A DNA stretch of 64,000 nucleotides from Gemmatimonadota bacterium (GCA_022823225.1 JAJDXM010000092.1:124001-188000); one strand, 5' to 3'. Positions 32,508 through 41,713 are shown, counted from the stretch's first letter. Notes: generated by a model not told the origin, from the sequence alone. Program-made: numbers and translations.

Positions 32508-34849
32508 CAGAACGAGACCTCGAAGCCAATCGTGGGCAGGAAGGGGATCATGGACACGCCCGTTCGCTTCGGTGGCGAGGCGCCGTAGTCGAAGAAGTAG
32601 AAGAGCACGTTCTTCTGGTTGTATACGTTGATGATGCTCAGGTACGGCGTCATCGTGCCCCAGCTCCTCGTCATGGTCTTGCGAAACGAAAGGTCGAGCC
32701 GGTGCCTCGGCGGATAGCGCGCGCCGTTGCGCGGCCCGAGCACCACCGCGTTCCCGTCGTCGCTGTCCAGGGCGCGTGTTACGAACTGCGTGCGATAGAC
32801 GTTGTACAGGCCGAGCGGCCTGGTGTACGGAAGACCGGTCCCGAAGTTGGCCCTGACGCCCGCCTCCAGCCCCCACCAGCCGAGTGGGCGCCGCACTGCG
32901 AGGTCGACCTCGAAACGGCGGTCGAACACGGGAGGGTACGTGATCCACGGCTGCGGCTCGATTCCGACGCGGGTGTCCGGGAACGACCGAACGGTCTTCA
33001 GCAGGGAAACCGAGATCCAGCCCGTAGTGGTGCCCCGGTCCCGCTTGATGTAGAGGTCCGCTCCGTAGGCGTTTCCGTCACCCGCCACCAGCGCATCGGT
33101 GTCGTCGTTTGGATCCTCGGCTGCGTTCAGCGACGCCACCCCGTCGAAGGTACGGTAGTAGGCCTCCACCGAGGCGAACCAGCCGTCGTCATCTCCGAAG
33201 AAGCTCTCGGCCCCGACCTGCATCTGGTCGGATACGACGCGAGGAGCCTCCGCACCCGCCAGAACCCATGTGTCGAGCCCGAAGGGGAACTCTTCGTCAC
33301 GCGTGGAGTGGATGAACTGACTGTAGCGGCCCGCGGCCAGACGCACCGCCGAACTCCGGTCCCGCAGGAAGCGCCTCACCGCGAAGCGGGGCGACAGCGT
33401 CGCTTCCGTCTTGCCGGCATTCGGCCGCCAGTAGTCGGCGCGCACCCCACCCTCCACAAGCCAGTTGGGACTGGGGTCCCAGTGTATCTGGCTGTATCCG
33501 GCGATCTCGACGCCACTCCCCTGCTGATCCAGAAAGGTCGAGCCGCCCCCCAGCAGCCCGTTGTCGTAGGCGACCCGGTTGACCGCCACGCCCGACTTCC
33601 AGCGCGTCGCCCACGAGGGACGGTGCTCGATGTCGGCGCCGAGGGTGGCCTGCTCGATCCCGGTCTGGAACTCGGTGTCGATCTCCGGAAACTCGAGATC
33701 GGACCCGAAGCGGGAGAATGACGCGCGGACCGCCATGGAAGCGCCGCCGTCCATGGACTGGGTCCACGATCCACCGATCGCGTCGTTCCCCCACCACCAT
33801 CGGATTGGAACGGGTGTGTCGGCGATTCCCGAAAGGTCCACGATGTCCCGCCCGCTGTAGCCGACGAACCGGAGCCGGCTGCCGCCTTCCGTCCAGGCTT
33901 CGAAAACGCCCTGCAGGTCCGACAGGTGATATGGGAAGTCGGCCACCGGCTTTATGAGCAGGTCGAGATAGGAACGGCGCACTGAAGCGCGGGCGCGTGT
34001 CGCCGTGAATCCCAGCTTTTCCGCCGCGGCTCCCGGAAGCGCCCCCTTGACCGCGACGCGGGTCGCCAGAAGGCTGACCCCCGCGTCCACCCCGAAATCC
34101 CCGTCGCCGGGATCGCTCGCTATGGTGAGCACCGACGAAACGCGCCCGCCGTATTCGGCCTGGAAGCCCCCCGACTGCAGTTCCACCCGATCGACCATAT
34201 CCGCGTTGAACACCGAAAAGATGTTGCCCAGGTGAAACGGACTGAAGATCGGGACCTGGTCGAGAAGGATGAGGTTCTGGTCCGCCGAGCCGCCCCGCAC
34301 GTTGAAGGACGCGGAAAAGTCGGACACACTGGTCACGCCCGGCAGCACCTCGATGGCCCTGAGCGGATCCGATTCGGCGATCACCGGGATCGACTTGAGG
34401 GCCGCAGACCCGATCTCCTGCACCGTGATCCCGGCCGACTCCTCGAAGCGGGTCCTGGCACGGCTGCGTTCGGCTTCCACGGTCACGCCCCGCAGGGCGA
34501 CGGGCCGTCTTTCCAGGGTGACCTCGAAGAGGGCCGCCCCCGCCTCGACATCGACCTGCTCGCGGTAATCCCTGAAGCCGATCCGGGTCACCGAAAGCAC
34601 GTAGGCGCCCGGCGTCAGGTCGCGGAACGCGAAAAAGCCGAGTTCGCTGGTCAGGGTGTATTCCGCCCGGGTCGAATCGGAGGAGGGGTGGATCTCCGCC
34701 AGGGCACTGGCGATCGGCCGGCCGTCGTCGCCCCGGACCCGGCCGGTCAGATGCGTCTGCGCCTCGGCAGCCGGCGCGGCGGAAAGAAGGGGAATCAGGA
34801 GCAGGGCGAGCGCGCCCAGCCGGTGCGCTGACAGGATTTGCCGTTCCAT
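32507..34849 (-). CDS. TonB-dependent receptor with CarboxypepD-like N-terminal domain
   Basis: 780 aa from the ATG at 34847-34849 (GGAGG upstream); upstream in-frame residues are ignored. Signal peptide LGALALLLIPLLSAAPAAEA. Residues ~30-110 form a carboxypeptidase-regulatory-like beta-sandwich (LTGRVRGDDGRPIASALAEI, YVLSVTRIGFRDYREQV). The plug domain contains EVLPGVTSVSDFSASFNVRG and QNLILLDQVPIFSPFHLGN, and the rest is a 22-strand-type barrel ending PFLPTIGFEVSF, with a terminal Phe. It imports an unknown large ligand using TonB energy, with the translation-coupled lipoprotein as partner. Confidence 0.93.
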   Translation of the reverse strand: MERQILSAHRLGALALLLIPLLSAAPAAEAQTHLTGRVRGDDGRPIASALAEIHPSSDSTRAEYTLTSELGFFAFRDLTPGAYVLSVTRIGFRDYREQVDVEAGAALFEVTLERRPVALRGVTVEAERSRARTRFEESAGITVQEIGSAALKSIPVIAESDPLRAIEVLPGVTSVSDFSASFNVRGGSADQNLILLDQVPIFSPFHLGNIFSVFNADMVDRVELQSGGFQAEYGGRVSSVLTIASDPGDGDFGVDAGVSLLATRVAVKGALPGAAAEKLGFTATRARASVRRSYLDLLIKPVADFPYHLSDLQGVFEAWTEGGSRLRFVGYSGRDIVDLSGIADTPVPIRWWWGNDAIGGSWTQSMDGGASMAVRASFSRFGSDLEFPEIDTEFQTGIEQATLGADIEHRPSWATRWKSGVAVNRVAYDNGLLGGGSTFLDQQGSGVEIAGYSQIHWDPSPNWLVEGGVRADYWRPNAGKTEATLSPRFAVRRFLRDRSSAVRLAAGRYSQFIHSTRDEEFPFGLDTWVLAGAEAPRVVSDQMQVGAESFFGDDDGWFASVEAYYRTFDGVASLNAAEDPNDDTDALVAGDGNAYGADLYIKRDRGTTTGWISVSLLKTVRSFPDTRVGIEPQPWITYPPVFDRRFEVDLAVRRPLGWWGLEAGVRANFGTGLPYTRPLGLYNVYRTQFVTRALDSDDGNAVVLGPRNGARYPPRHRLDLSFRKTMTRSWGTMTPYLSIINVYNQKNVLFYFFDYGASPPKRTGVSMIPFLPTIGFEVSF

Positions 34850-35028
34850 GGACCTCCGCCGGGGCAGGAAGGGGTTCGCGGGCTGGTACCGCCTTGACGA
34901 TGGCCCCGGCCCCCACCCGACTTCCTGCAAATGCGTCAATGCGTCTATCCTCATAATGTAAGGTAAAAACACCTCAGGCGGTTCCCGGGCCGTCCGGGCG
35001 CACAGATTGTATGGAACACATGACACAA

Positions 35029-35046
35029 TGTAAACTCGACTTTACA
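35029..35046. promoter_or_regulatory. TyrR-box-like palindrome TGTAAA-N6-TTTACA
   Basis: A perfect TGTAAA at 35029-35034 and TTTACA at 35041-35046 with a 6-nt spacer. This equals the consensus strong TyrR box of enterobacteria. It ends 8 nt before the GTG start of the PLP-enzyme gene, covering the ribosome-site position, so it would act as an operator. Whether the organism has TyrR is unknown. Confidence 0.5.
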
Positions 35047-35054
35047 CACGCAAA

Positions 35055-36101
35055 GTGAGTTCGACCCCTTTGGGCCCAGCGCTCGACCAGCCGGGCAAGG
35101 TCGCCCTGCGTCGGCTGGCCCCAATCGGGCGAACGCCCCTGGCTGTGGTCCCGACGCCTCTGCTCCCGGCGCCGGCGCTGGCGGCCCGCCTGCGGCCCGA
35201 TCTGCGGATCTCGATCAAGGCGGATGCGTGGACGGGGTTCGGCCTCGGTGGAAACAAGGTGCGGAAGCTCGAGTACGAACTCGACCCCGCCCGCCTGCGC
35301 AGCGCAACCGAGCTTGTTACCGCCGGGGGGCCGCACTCGAATCATTGCCGCGTGACCGCGGCGGCGGCCGCGCACCTGGGCCTTCGCTGCACCCTGGTCA
35401 TCAACGGCGAGCCGGAGGATCCCCGGCGCGGCAACGCGGGTCTGCACCGGCTCCTCGGGGCGCGCATCGTCACGGTCGCCGACCGGGAGGCGCGCGCGCT
35501 GGCCATGGCCGAGGAATCCGCCCGGATCGAGGCGGAGGGCGGCCGCGCCCTCGCCGTGCCGCTGGGTGCCTCGACCCCCCGGGGCGCCCTCGGGTACGTG
35601 CACGCCACGGTGGAGATGCGCACGCAGTTGGGGGGCGATCGCCGTCCGGTCTGGATCTTCACCGCCGCCTCGTCGGGGGGCACCATCGCCGGCCTGATCC
35701 TCGGCTGCGCCATCCTGGGCTGGCAGGTGCGGCTCGTGGGCGTGAGTCCCGACGAGCCCGCCGCGACCGTCCGCGCCGCCGCGACCGAAGTCGCGCTCGC
35801 GGCGGCCGGCCGGCTGGCGCCGCAGGATGGCGATGGTCCGGGCCTTGTGGACGCGGTCGGGCGGATAGCCGCCGCGACACACTTCACCGATGATTTCGTG
35901 GGCGAGGGCTACGGGATCCCCACCCGCGCGGCCAACGACGCCATCGCGCTGTTCGGTTCGCGGGCGGGCGTGATCCTCGACCCGGTCTACACCGCGAAGG
36001 CGGCCGCCGCGATGACCGCCTGGATACGCGAAGGGATCGTCCCGCGCGGGGCGCACGTCATCTTCCTGCACACCGGGGGGCATCCCGCGCTTTTCCGGTA
36101 G
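35055..36101 (+). CDS. D-cysteine desulfhydrase / ACC deaminase-family PLP enzyme
   Basis: 348 aa from the GTG at 35055, with no visible ribosome site because a palindrome occupies that position. Fold-type II PLP features: RISIKADAWTGFGLGGNKVR with the PLP Lys in GGNKVRKLEYEL, the substrate loop TAGGPHSNHCRVTAAAA, and the phosphate-binding TAASSGGTIAGL. GEGYGIPT and LDPVYTAKAAAAM complete the ACC-deaminase/D-cysteine desulfhydrase signature. It probably eliminates from D-cysteine or a related amino acid to give pyruvate, ammonia and H2S, or deaminates ACC; sequence alone does not decide. Confidence 0.9.
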   Translation: MSSTPLGPALDQPGKVALRRLAPIGRTPLAVVPTPLLPAPALAARLRPDLRISIKADAWTGFGLGGNKVRKLEYELDPARLRSATELVTAGGPHSNHCRVTAAAAAHLGLRCTLVINGEPEDPRRGNAGLHRLLGARIVTVADREARALAMAEESARIEAEGGRALAVPLGASTPRGALGYVHATVEMRTQLGGDRRPVWIFTAASSGGTIAGLILGCAILGWQVRLVGVSPDEPAATVRAAATEVALAAAGRLAPQDGDGPGLVDAVGRIAAATHFTDDFVGEGYGIPTRAANDAIALFGSRAGVILDPVYTAKAAAAMTAWIREGIVPRGAHVIFLHTGGHPALFR

Positions 36102-36124
36102 CCGAAAGCCGGATCCGGCCGGAT

Positions 36125-37372
36125 TCAGTTGATGGGAAAACCCACCAGCCGGATGACCCTCACCACGGGCACATCGAGCTCGCCGGTCTCGACATAGGCC
36201 ATCAGCCCGTCGGGTCCGAAGGCGTCCGGGACTTGGATTCCGTCGGCGGGCAGAGTCCCCATGTAGCTGCCTTCGGAGGTCAGGAGATCGATGGGGCCGG
36301 GCCCGCCAGCCCCGGGACCGGTCCGGGCGATCCAGATCACGTCGTTCCGGTCCACGGCCAGGTTCGCAATCACCGGAATCACGTCGGTGAAGACCATGTC
36401 CTCGACCTGCGCTGCCTGGTTTGCCATCAACGCCTCCACCATCCCGGGCTCCAGCATGCCCGCGGGTCCGGAGAACTCCACGGTCGCGTCCCCGGAAAAC
36501 GCTTCGGTGCGCCGCTCCTTCTCCGCGGCCATGACCGCCGCGGTCACCGGTTCGGGATCGACCTGGCGTTCAAGCACCGCCGACACCGTCCCGTCCATGC
36601 CGATCAGCTTCACCCTGTACCCGGTCGAGTCCGCGACCGCCAGGCGGCCGTCGGAAAGCGCGCCCAGGTGCAGCCCCGGCTCGAAGGCCCGCATCCGGCC
36701 CAGGGAAAAGCTCATCTGCCGCTGTCCCTCTTCGTTCTCCGATACGACCTCCTCGTCTTCGGGCGTCGGCGGCAGGTTCCACGCGCGGTAGAGCACCTGT
36801 CTGGCGGAACCGTCCAGCGCGAACAGATCGATGTCGCGAAGGTGGTCGTCCTCGGCTTCCTCCCCCGGCCCGGTCGCCCGCATGCCGCCCCGCGACACGA
36901 AGTGCACGTCGGAGACCGGCAGCATCATTTCGCCGGGAAGGCCATCAAACGGACTGAGCGTAACGACCTCCGCAAACTCGCCTTCGCTGTCGAACACGTG
37001 AAGGCCGGCCATGAAATCGTGGACGACGATCCGGCCATCGCCCATGATCCCGAAGCCCCACGGGTTGCTGAACTCACCCGGCCCCTCGCCCTCGCGGCCG
37101 ATTGTGCGAACGAGGTTGCCCTCCTGGTCCACCACGACGATCCGCTTGGCGTCGCGGTCGAGGATGTGGAGATTGCCCGCGTCGTCGAAGGCCACACCGG
37201 CGACCGTGCCAAGCGTCTCCCAGTCCTCGCCCGAATAGGCGCCGATGGTGTAGAGGTCCTCGGTCGTCGGCGTCAGCGGGTCGTCCGCGTCGCCCAGACC
37301 CGATGACGTGTCGCCGCACGCCGGCAACAGGGAACACATGGTCAGCAGCGGAAGTGCACGCACTCGATTCAT
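36125..37372 (-). CDS. Six-bladed beta-propeller lipoprotein
   Basis: 415 aa from the ATG at 37370-37372. The lipobox LLPACGDT marks it as a lipoprotein. Repeated NHL/TolB-like blades are visible: VAGVAFDDAGNLHILDRDAK, the family hallmark IGREGEGPGEF, WGFGIMGDGRIVVHDF, and LAVDRNDVIWIARTG. The REGEGPGEF motif is typical of the 6-bladed propeller proteins expanded in this kind of genome. No enzymatic residues are evident; ligand binding or sensing is likely. It converges with the PLP-enzyme gene and is divergent from the S9 peptidase. Confidence 0.85.
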   Translation of the reverse strand: MNRVRALPLLTMCSLLPACGDTSSGLGDADDPLTPTTEDLYTIGAYSGEDWETLGTVAGVAFDDAGNLHILDRDAKRIVVVDQEGNLVRTIGREGEGPGEFSNPWGFGIMGDGRIVVHDFMAGLHVFDSEGEFAEVVTLSPFDGLPGEMMLPVSDVHFVSRGGMRATGPGEEAEDDHLRDIDLFALDGSARQVLYRAWNLPPTPEDEEVVSENEEGQRQMSFSLGRMRAFEPGLHLGALSDGRLAVADSTGYRVKLIGMDGTVSAVLERQVDPEPVTAAVMAAEKERRTEAFSGDATVEFSGPAGMLEPGMVEALMANQAAQVEDMVFTDVIPVIANLAVDRNDVIWIARTGPGAGGPGPIDLLTSEGSYMGTLPADGIQVPDAFGPDGLMAYVETGELDVPVVRVIRLVGFPIN

Positions 37373-37518
37373 TGGATGTCCCTTCTTCCCGTTTTCGCTG
37401 GCCCTGTGGACAATACGCCCGGACACCCGCAAGGGTTTCGCCTGGGGATCCGGCTGCCTACCTTGCGCTTCAAACCGGCCCGCCGCACGGGGCCGGACCG
37501 TTCAAACCGGAGGCACCG

Positions 37519-39540
37519 ATGTCCCGACTGCGCGCGACGCTCACACTGTTGCTTACCCCGATTCTGCTCCCGGCGGTCCTGGCCGCCCAGAATGAGCCCG
37601 ACGGCACCCTCAAGCTGGTCACCTACCTGGACTGGGAGACGGTGTCGAACCCGCAGATTTCGCCGGACGGCACCGAGATCATCTTCACCAAGGGCTGGGT
37701 GGACAAGATCAACGACCGGCGCAGTTCGTCGATCTACATCATGAACGCCGACGGCAGCCGCATGCGCGTGCTGGTTGAGGACGGATCGTCGCCGAAGTGG
37801 TCGCCGAGCGGGGACCGGATCCTCTACACGGCGGGCACCGAGTCCGAAGGGACCGAGATCTTCGTGCGCTGGATGGACGACGAGGGCGCGGCAAGCCAGA
37901 TCACCCACCTGGAAAACAGCCCCGGGAACGTCGAGTGGTCACCCGACGGGACGCAGATTGCGTTCACCATGTCGGTCGACTCCGACCACCCCTGGCCGAT
38001 CAGCCTGCCCGGGCGGCCGGACGGGGCGAATTGGACAGAGGGGCCGAAGGTGGTGGACCGGCTGGTCTACCGGAGGGACCGCCGCGGCTACATCGACGGG
38101 GGCTATTCCCACCTCTTCGTCGTTCCCGCGGACGGCGGCACCGCGCGCCAGCTCACCGACGGCGACTGGAACCACAACGGCGTCGCATGGACGCCCGACG
38201 GCGCCGAAATCCTCTTCACCTCTCTGCGCGTCGAGGACGCCGAGCACGAGTGGCGACAGTCGGACATCTACTCGGTCGAAGTCTCCAGCGGCGACATCAC
38301 CCGGCTGACCGACCGCTCCGGCCCCGACGGATCCCCGCTCCCCTCCCCGGACGGCCGGCTGATCGCGTTCACCGGCAACGACCTCACCACCGACACTTAC
38401 ATCACGCCGAAGCTCTACGTAATGAACCGGGACGGCTCGAACGTCCGCATGATCAGCGACGGCTTCGACCGCCGCGGCTCCGGGATGATCTGGGCCGACG
38501 ACGGCAGCGGCTTCTACATGACGGTGCGCACCGAGGGGACCAGCAACCTGTACTTTGCGTCGGTGCGCGGCGGCGTGCGGCCGGTCACCGAGGGCAACCA
38601 CATGCTGAGCGTCTCGACGATCGGGTCGGGGATGGCGGTGGGGACGCTGTCGGACTACCACCGCCCTGGCGACCTGGTCTCGTTCCCTCTGACCGACCCG
38701 GGCCGGATCACCCAGCTGACAGAGGTGAACGCCGACGTGCTGCACGGCGTCGCGCTCGGCGAGGTCGAGGAGGTCTGGTACAAGTCGGTCGAGGACTACG
38801 ACATCCAGGGGTGGATCATCAAGCCGCCCGACTTCGACCCGTCGAAGAAGTACCCGCTGATCCTGGCCATCCACGGCGGGCCGCACGGCATGTACCACGT
38901 CGGCTTCAACTTCGGCTGGCAGAACCACGCCGCGAACGGCTACGTCGTGCTGTACACGAATCCGCGCGGCTCATCCGGCTACGGCAGCGCCTTCGGCAAC
39001 GCGATCAAGAACGCGTACCCGGGCAAGGACTTCGACGACCTCATGGCCGGCGTCGACCTGGTGGTCGAGCGCGGCTACATCGACGAGCAGAACATGTTCG
39101 TGTACGGGTGCTCGGGGGGCGGCGTGCTGACTTCGTGGGTCGTGGGACACACGGACCGGTTCGCGGCTGCCTCGGCCAACTGCCCGGTGACGAACTGGCT
39201 CTCCTTCGTCGGCACGACCGACGGCGCCAGCTGGTACCGCAACTTCGAGCACTTCCCCTGGGACGACCCGTCCGAGCACCTGCGCCGCTCCCCGCTCATG
39301 TACGTCGGCAACGTCACCACCCCCACCATGCTCATGACCGGCGAGGGCGACCTGCGCACCCCGATGCCCCAGACCGAGGAGTACTACCAGGCGCTGCGCG
39401 TGCTGAAGGTCCCGACCGCGATGATCCGCTTCAGGAACGAGTGGCACGGCACGAGTTCAATGCCGTCGAACTTCCTGCGGACGCAGATCTACCTGAGGGA
39501 GTGGTTCGAGAAGCATCGGAGAGGGGGGCCGGTTACGTAG
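37519..39540 (+). CDS. S9 family (prolyl oligopeptidase/acylaminoacyl peptidase-type) exported peptidase
   Basis: 673 aa from the ATG at 37519, with GGAGG at 37509-37513. Signal peptide LTLLLTPILLPAVLAAQ. Residues ~30-400 form a TolB-like propeller (SNPQISPDGTEIIFTKG, GNVEWSPDGTQIAFTM). The C-terminal alpha/beta hydrolase has LAIHGGPHGMYHVGF, TNPRGSSGYG, the nucleophile Ser532 in YGCSGGGVL, Asp611 in GEGDLRTPMPQ, and His643 in NEWHGTSSMP. It should cleave short peptides in the periplasm. The stop lies 14 nt from the convergent GPP34 gene. Confidence 0.95.
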   Translation: MSRLRATLTLLLTPILLPAVLAAQNEPDGTLKLVTYLDWETVSNPQISPDGTEIIFTKGWVDKINDRRSSSIYIMNADGSRMRVLVEDGSSPKWSPSGDRILYTAGTESEGTEIFVRWMDDEGAASQITHLENSPGNVEWSPDGTQIAFTMSVDSDHPWPISLPGRPDGANWTEGPKVVDRLVYRRDRRGYIDGGYSHLFVVPADGGTARQLTDGDWNHNGVAWTPDGAEILFTSLRVEDAEHEWRQSDIYSVEVSSGDITRLTDRSGPDGSPLPSPDGRLIAFTGNDLTTDTYITPKLYVMNRDGSNVRMISDGFDRRGSGMIWADDGSGFYMTVRTEGTSNLYFASVRGGVRPVTEGNHMLSVSTIGSGMAVGTLSDYHRPGDLVSFPLTDPGRITQLTEVNADVLHGVALGEVEEVWYKSVEDYDIQGWIIKPPDFDPSKKYPLILAIHGGPHGMYHVGFNFGWQNHAANGYVVLYTNPRGSSGYGSAFGNAIKNAYPGKDFDDLMAGVDLVVERGYIDEQNMFVYGCSGGGVLTSWVVGHTDRFAAASANCPVTNWLSFVGTTDGASWYRNFEHFPWDDPSEHLRRSPLMYVGNVTTPTMLMTGEGDLRTPMPQTEEYYQALRVLKVPTAMIRFRNEWHGTSSMPSNFLRTQIYLREWFEKHRRGGPVT

Positions 39541-39554
39541 GGAGGGCCTGAAGC

Positions 39555-40199
39555 TCAGCCGCCCGGCAGCGTCCGCCCGACTCGCCAGATGTCCGAGATG
39601 GCCGCCAAGACCTCTCGGCCGATCAGGTCCATCCTGCGGACCAGCTCGATGCGCCCAAGCGCCTGCCGGTATCTGTGAGCGGGAAGCAGTTCCGTGAAGA
39701 GGCCGCAGGCGTCGGCCAGACAGATGATTACGACATCACGGGGTGTGGGAACCACCTCTTCGAAGAGCACCTCCAGGATGCGCAGCCTCACCTCGACCTC
39801 GACCGTGCCGTCCACCACCGGATAGCGTCGCGCCCTCAACACCCACAGGAACCGGTCTTCCCGGCGCTCCAGGATTCCGCGCGCGACCAGCCTCTCAATG
39901 GCAGCAGTCCGTGTCTCCCAGGCGCGTTCGGCGGCACGCTCCACCCAATACCGCGAGTCGCGGGTCTCCCCGGCGTTGGCTATGTCGGCCAGCACGGGGT
40001 CAAGGATGTCGTCCCCGAGCGGGGTCGCGTCCACCAGGATCAGCCTGTCCAGGTCGGTGTCGATCCGGTCTTCCATCGCGAGATCCATCAGCACCCCGCC
40101 GGCGAGCGCATAGCGCAGCGACAAGTCGGGCACTCGCAGGAACTTCTCCCCCTCGTTGTCGAGGAGCAGAAGCATGATCTCTTCGGCGAATCTCAGCAT
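39555..40199 (-). CDS. GPP34 (GOLPH3-like) family protein
   Basis: 214 aa from the ATG at 40197-40199 with AAGAGG about 8 nt upstream. LRFAEEIMLLLLDNEGEKFL followed by LRYALAGGVLMDLAMEDRI is the GPP34 N-terminal signature, and ERLVARGILERREDRFLWVL matches the central helix-hairpin. RDVVIICLADACGLFTELLP resembles the C-terminal helix pair. In eukaryotes GOLPH3 binds PI4P and Golgi glycosyltransferases; bacterial members, best known in actinobacteria, have no settled role but may bind membranes. It stands alone behind a repeat-rich promoter region. Confidence 0.85.
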   Translation of the reverse strand: MLRFAEEIMLLLLDNEGEKFLRVPDLSLRYALAGGVLMDLAMEDRIDTDLDRLILVDATPLGDDILDPVLADIANAGETRDSRYWVERAAERAWETRTAAIERLVARGILERREDRFLWVLRARRYPVVDGTVEVEVRLRILEVLFEEVVPTPRDVVIICLADACGLFTELLPAHRYRQALGRIELVRRMDLIGREVLAAISDIWRVGRTLPGG

Positions 40200-40337
40200 T
40201 GCGGGGCCTCTTGGGGTGAGTTGGGTTGCGGCGGCGACGTGGACCCTATCCAGGCGGCAGGATGTCCGCAAGATCGAGCGGCGCCTTCCTTCAGGCTGCG
40301 CGTCGCTTGGCGGCCGTGCCGCGGCAATGATGCACTC

Positions 40338-40370
40338 GTCATGTAATGAAAACATTACCACTTGTCATGT
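40338..40370. promoter_or_regulatory. Nested repeats upstream of the GPP34 gene
   Basis: GTCATGT occurs at 40338-40344 and again at 40364-40370. Between them is the inverted repeat GTAATG-AAAA-CATTAC (40343-40358). The whole 33-bp block is A/T-rich and lies about 140 bp upstream of the GPP34 start and 45 bp downstream of the DUF4143 stop. It is a plausible operator. Confidence 0.4.
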
Positions 40371-40413
40371 TTACTTTACTTTCAGCGTTCCCCGGGCGTC
40401 GTGCTCGCGGGAC

Positions 40414-41691
40414 TTACGGTCCGAGCACGCCGATCGGGATGACGCCCACGCCGTCCGGGCGCTGGTAGCCATACCCCGTGGCGGTGATGACCCCGAGCGC
40501 CGCCGGCGCCCCGCAACGGGCTGTGTCGATCCGATCGGCGAAGGTCAGCAGCGTTCGCGCGGCGTCTTCAACCCTTCCCGTTCCCAACTTGATCTCGAAC
40601 GCCGCCCATCGCCCGGGTCCGGCGTCAACGACGGCGTCGACCTCCAGACCGGTGTTGTCGCGGTAATGATGGACCCTGGCGCGAGTCGCCTGGGAGTAGA
40701 CCCGCAAGTCCCTCACGACCATGGACTCGAACACGAAGCCGAACCAGGGGACATCCTCCAGGAGGTGCTCGGGCGCCGCGCCCAGTGCCGCGGTGGCAAG
40801 CGATGGATCCACGAAGTGCCGCTTGCGCGAGATCCTGAGCCGCGAACGGGATCGAAGGTGGGGCGCCCAGGCCGGCTGCTGCTCGACGACCATGAGCTGC
40901 TCGAGCGCCGCCAGGTAGGATCTCGCGGTCTGCTCGGTGAATGACCCGTCGGAGCCCTGGGTGTCGCGCGCCATCGTGGCCGCCGAGACGACGGTCGCCG
41001 TGTTTCGAGCCAGGGATTGAAGGAACCGGTGGACCTTCTCGGGATCGCGGCCAACCCCGCCGACCCGTGTCATGTCGATCCGGCAGATCTCCGCAAGGTA
41101 GTCCTCGTTGGCGAGCACGGCCGCTTCCATTGAACGGCGGCGAAGATGCCCGGGCCACCCTCCCACGCAGACCAGTTCCGCCACCTCCGCCAGAGACAAC
41201 TCGCTCGCGATGCCCGGTACGGGCCGGCCGTTCATCAGGCGCTTCAGCGACACCCCTCCGGAGGAGTGCCCCAGCTCGAAGAGCGACATCGGACGGAGTC
41301 GAAGCCGGCTCATCCGCCCGGCCCCGGTGTGCCGGGTCACGTCGTCGGCCGGAAGCGCCGAGCCGGTAAGGATGAAGTGCCCCAGGCCCGGGCGGTCATC
41401 GACGGCCCGGCGGACGTAATTCCAGATCGCCGGTTCGGCCTGCCACTCGTCGATCAGGCGCGGAGACGAGCCGGTCAGCAACAGCGTCGGATCCGCCGAC
41501 ATCGTCTCCGTGACGCGCGGATCCGCATCCATCAGAACTTCGCTCGCCGCCGCTTGCCGCGCGGTCGTGGTCTTTCCGGATACCCTTGGCCCTTCGATAA
41601 CGACGGCACCCGAAGCAGCGAGCCGCGAGGCCAACTCCTTATCGGCGATTCGGGGCCGGTACGCCGGCTGACTTCTTCTCCCAGGATCCAT
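40414..41691 (-). CDS. DUF4143-type AAA ATPase (copy 2)
   Basis: 425 aa from the ATG at 41689-41691; an in-frame TTG at 41700 is possible. Walker A is VVIEGPRVSGKTTTARQ, Walker B is PRLIDEWQAEP, followed by FILTGSALPADD and RLRLRPMSLFELGHSS. The C-terminal DUF4143 domain has TARSYLAALEQLMVVEQQPA and YRDNTGLEVDAVVDAG followed by WAAFEIKLG, an intact PD-(D/E)XK-like E-V-D...E-x-K pattern. Its start codon lies inside an inverted repeat, suggesting self-control. Function is unknown; such ATPases have been proposed as nucleases or toxin-like accessory genes. Confidence 0.88.
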   Translation of the reverse strand: MDPGRRSQPAYRPRIADKELASRLAASGAVVIEGPRVSGKTTTARQAAASEVLMDADPRVTETMSADPTLLLTGSSPRLIDEWQAEPAIWNYVRRAVDDRPGLGHFILTGSALPADDVTRHTGAGRMSRLRLRPMSLFELGHSSGGVSLKRLMNGRPVPGIASELSLAEVAELVCVGGWPGHLRRRSMEAAVLANEDYLAEICRIDMTRVGGVGRDPEKVHRFLQSLARNTATVVSAATMARDTQGSDGSFTEQTARSYLAALEQLMVVEQQPAWAPHLRSRSRLRISRKRHFVDPSLATAALGAAPEHLLEDVPWFGFVFESMVVRDLRVYSQATRARVHHYRDNTGLEVDAVVDAGPGRWAAFEIKLGTGRVEDAARTLLTFADRIDTARCGAPAALGVITATGYGYQRPDGVGVIPIGVLGP

Positions 41692-41713
41692 GACATGCAA
41701 TATGCCATGTCAT
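41690..41713. promoter_or_regulatory. Inverted repeat ATGACATG-N8-CATGTCAT at the ATPase start
   Basis: Perfect 8-bp arms at 41690-41697 and 41706-41713. The left arm overlaps the start codon of DUF4143 copy 2, so a bound protein would block initiation. The arms share the ATGAC/GTCAT core with the repeats upstream of the GPP34 gene. Confidence 0.5.

Noticed and set aside
36108-36119. GCCGGATCCGGC palindrome between convergent genes as a terminator
   Set aside because: It has no real loop beyond 4 nt and no T-run on either strand; termination cannot be claimed.
37405-37413. TGTGGACAA, a perfect DnaA box of the high-GC type on the minus strand
   Set aside because: It is isolated; no box cluster, A/T-rich unwinding region, dnaA or dnaN is nearby, so an origin is not supported.
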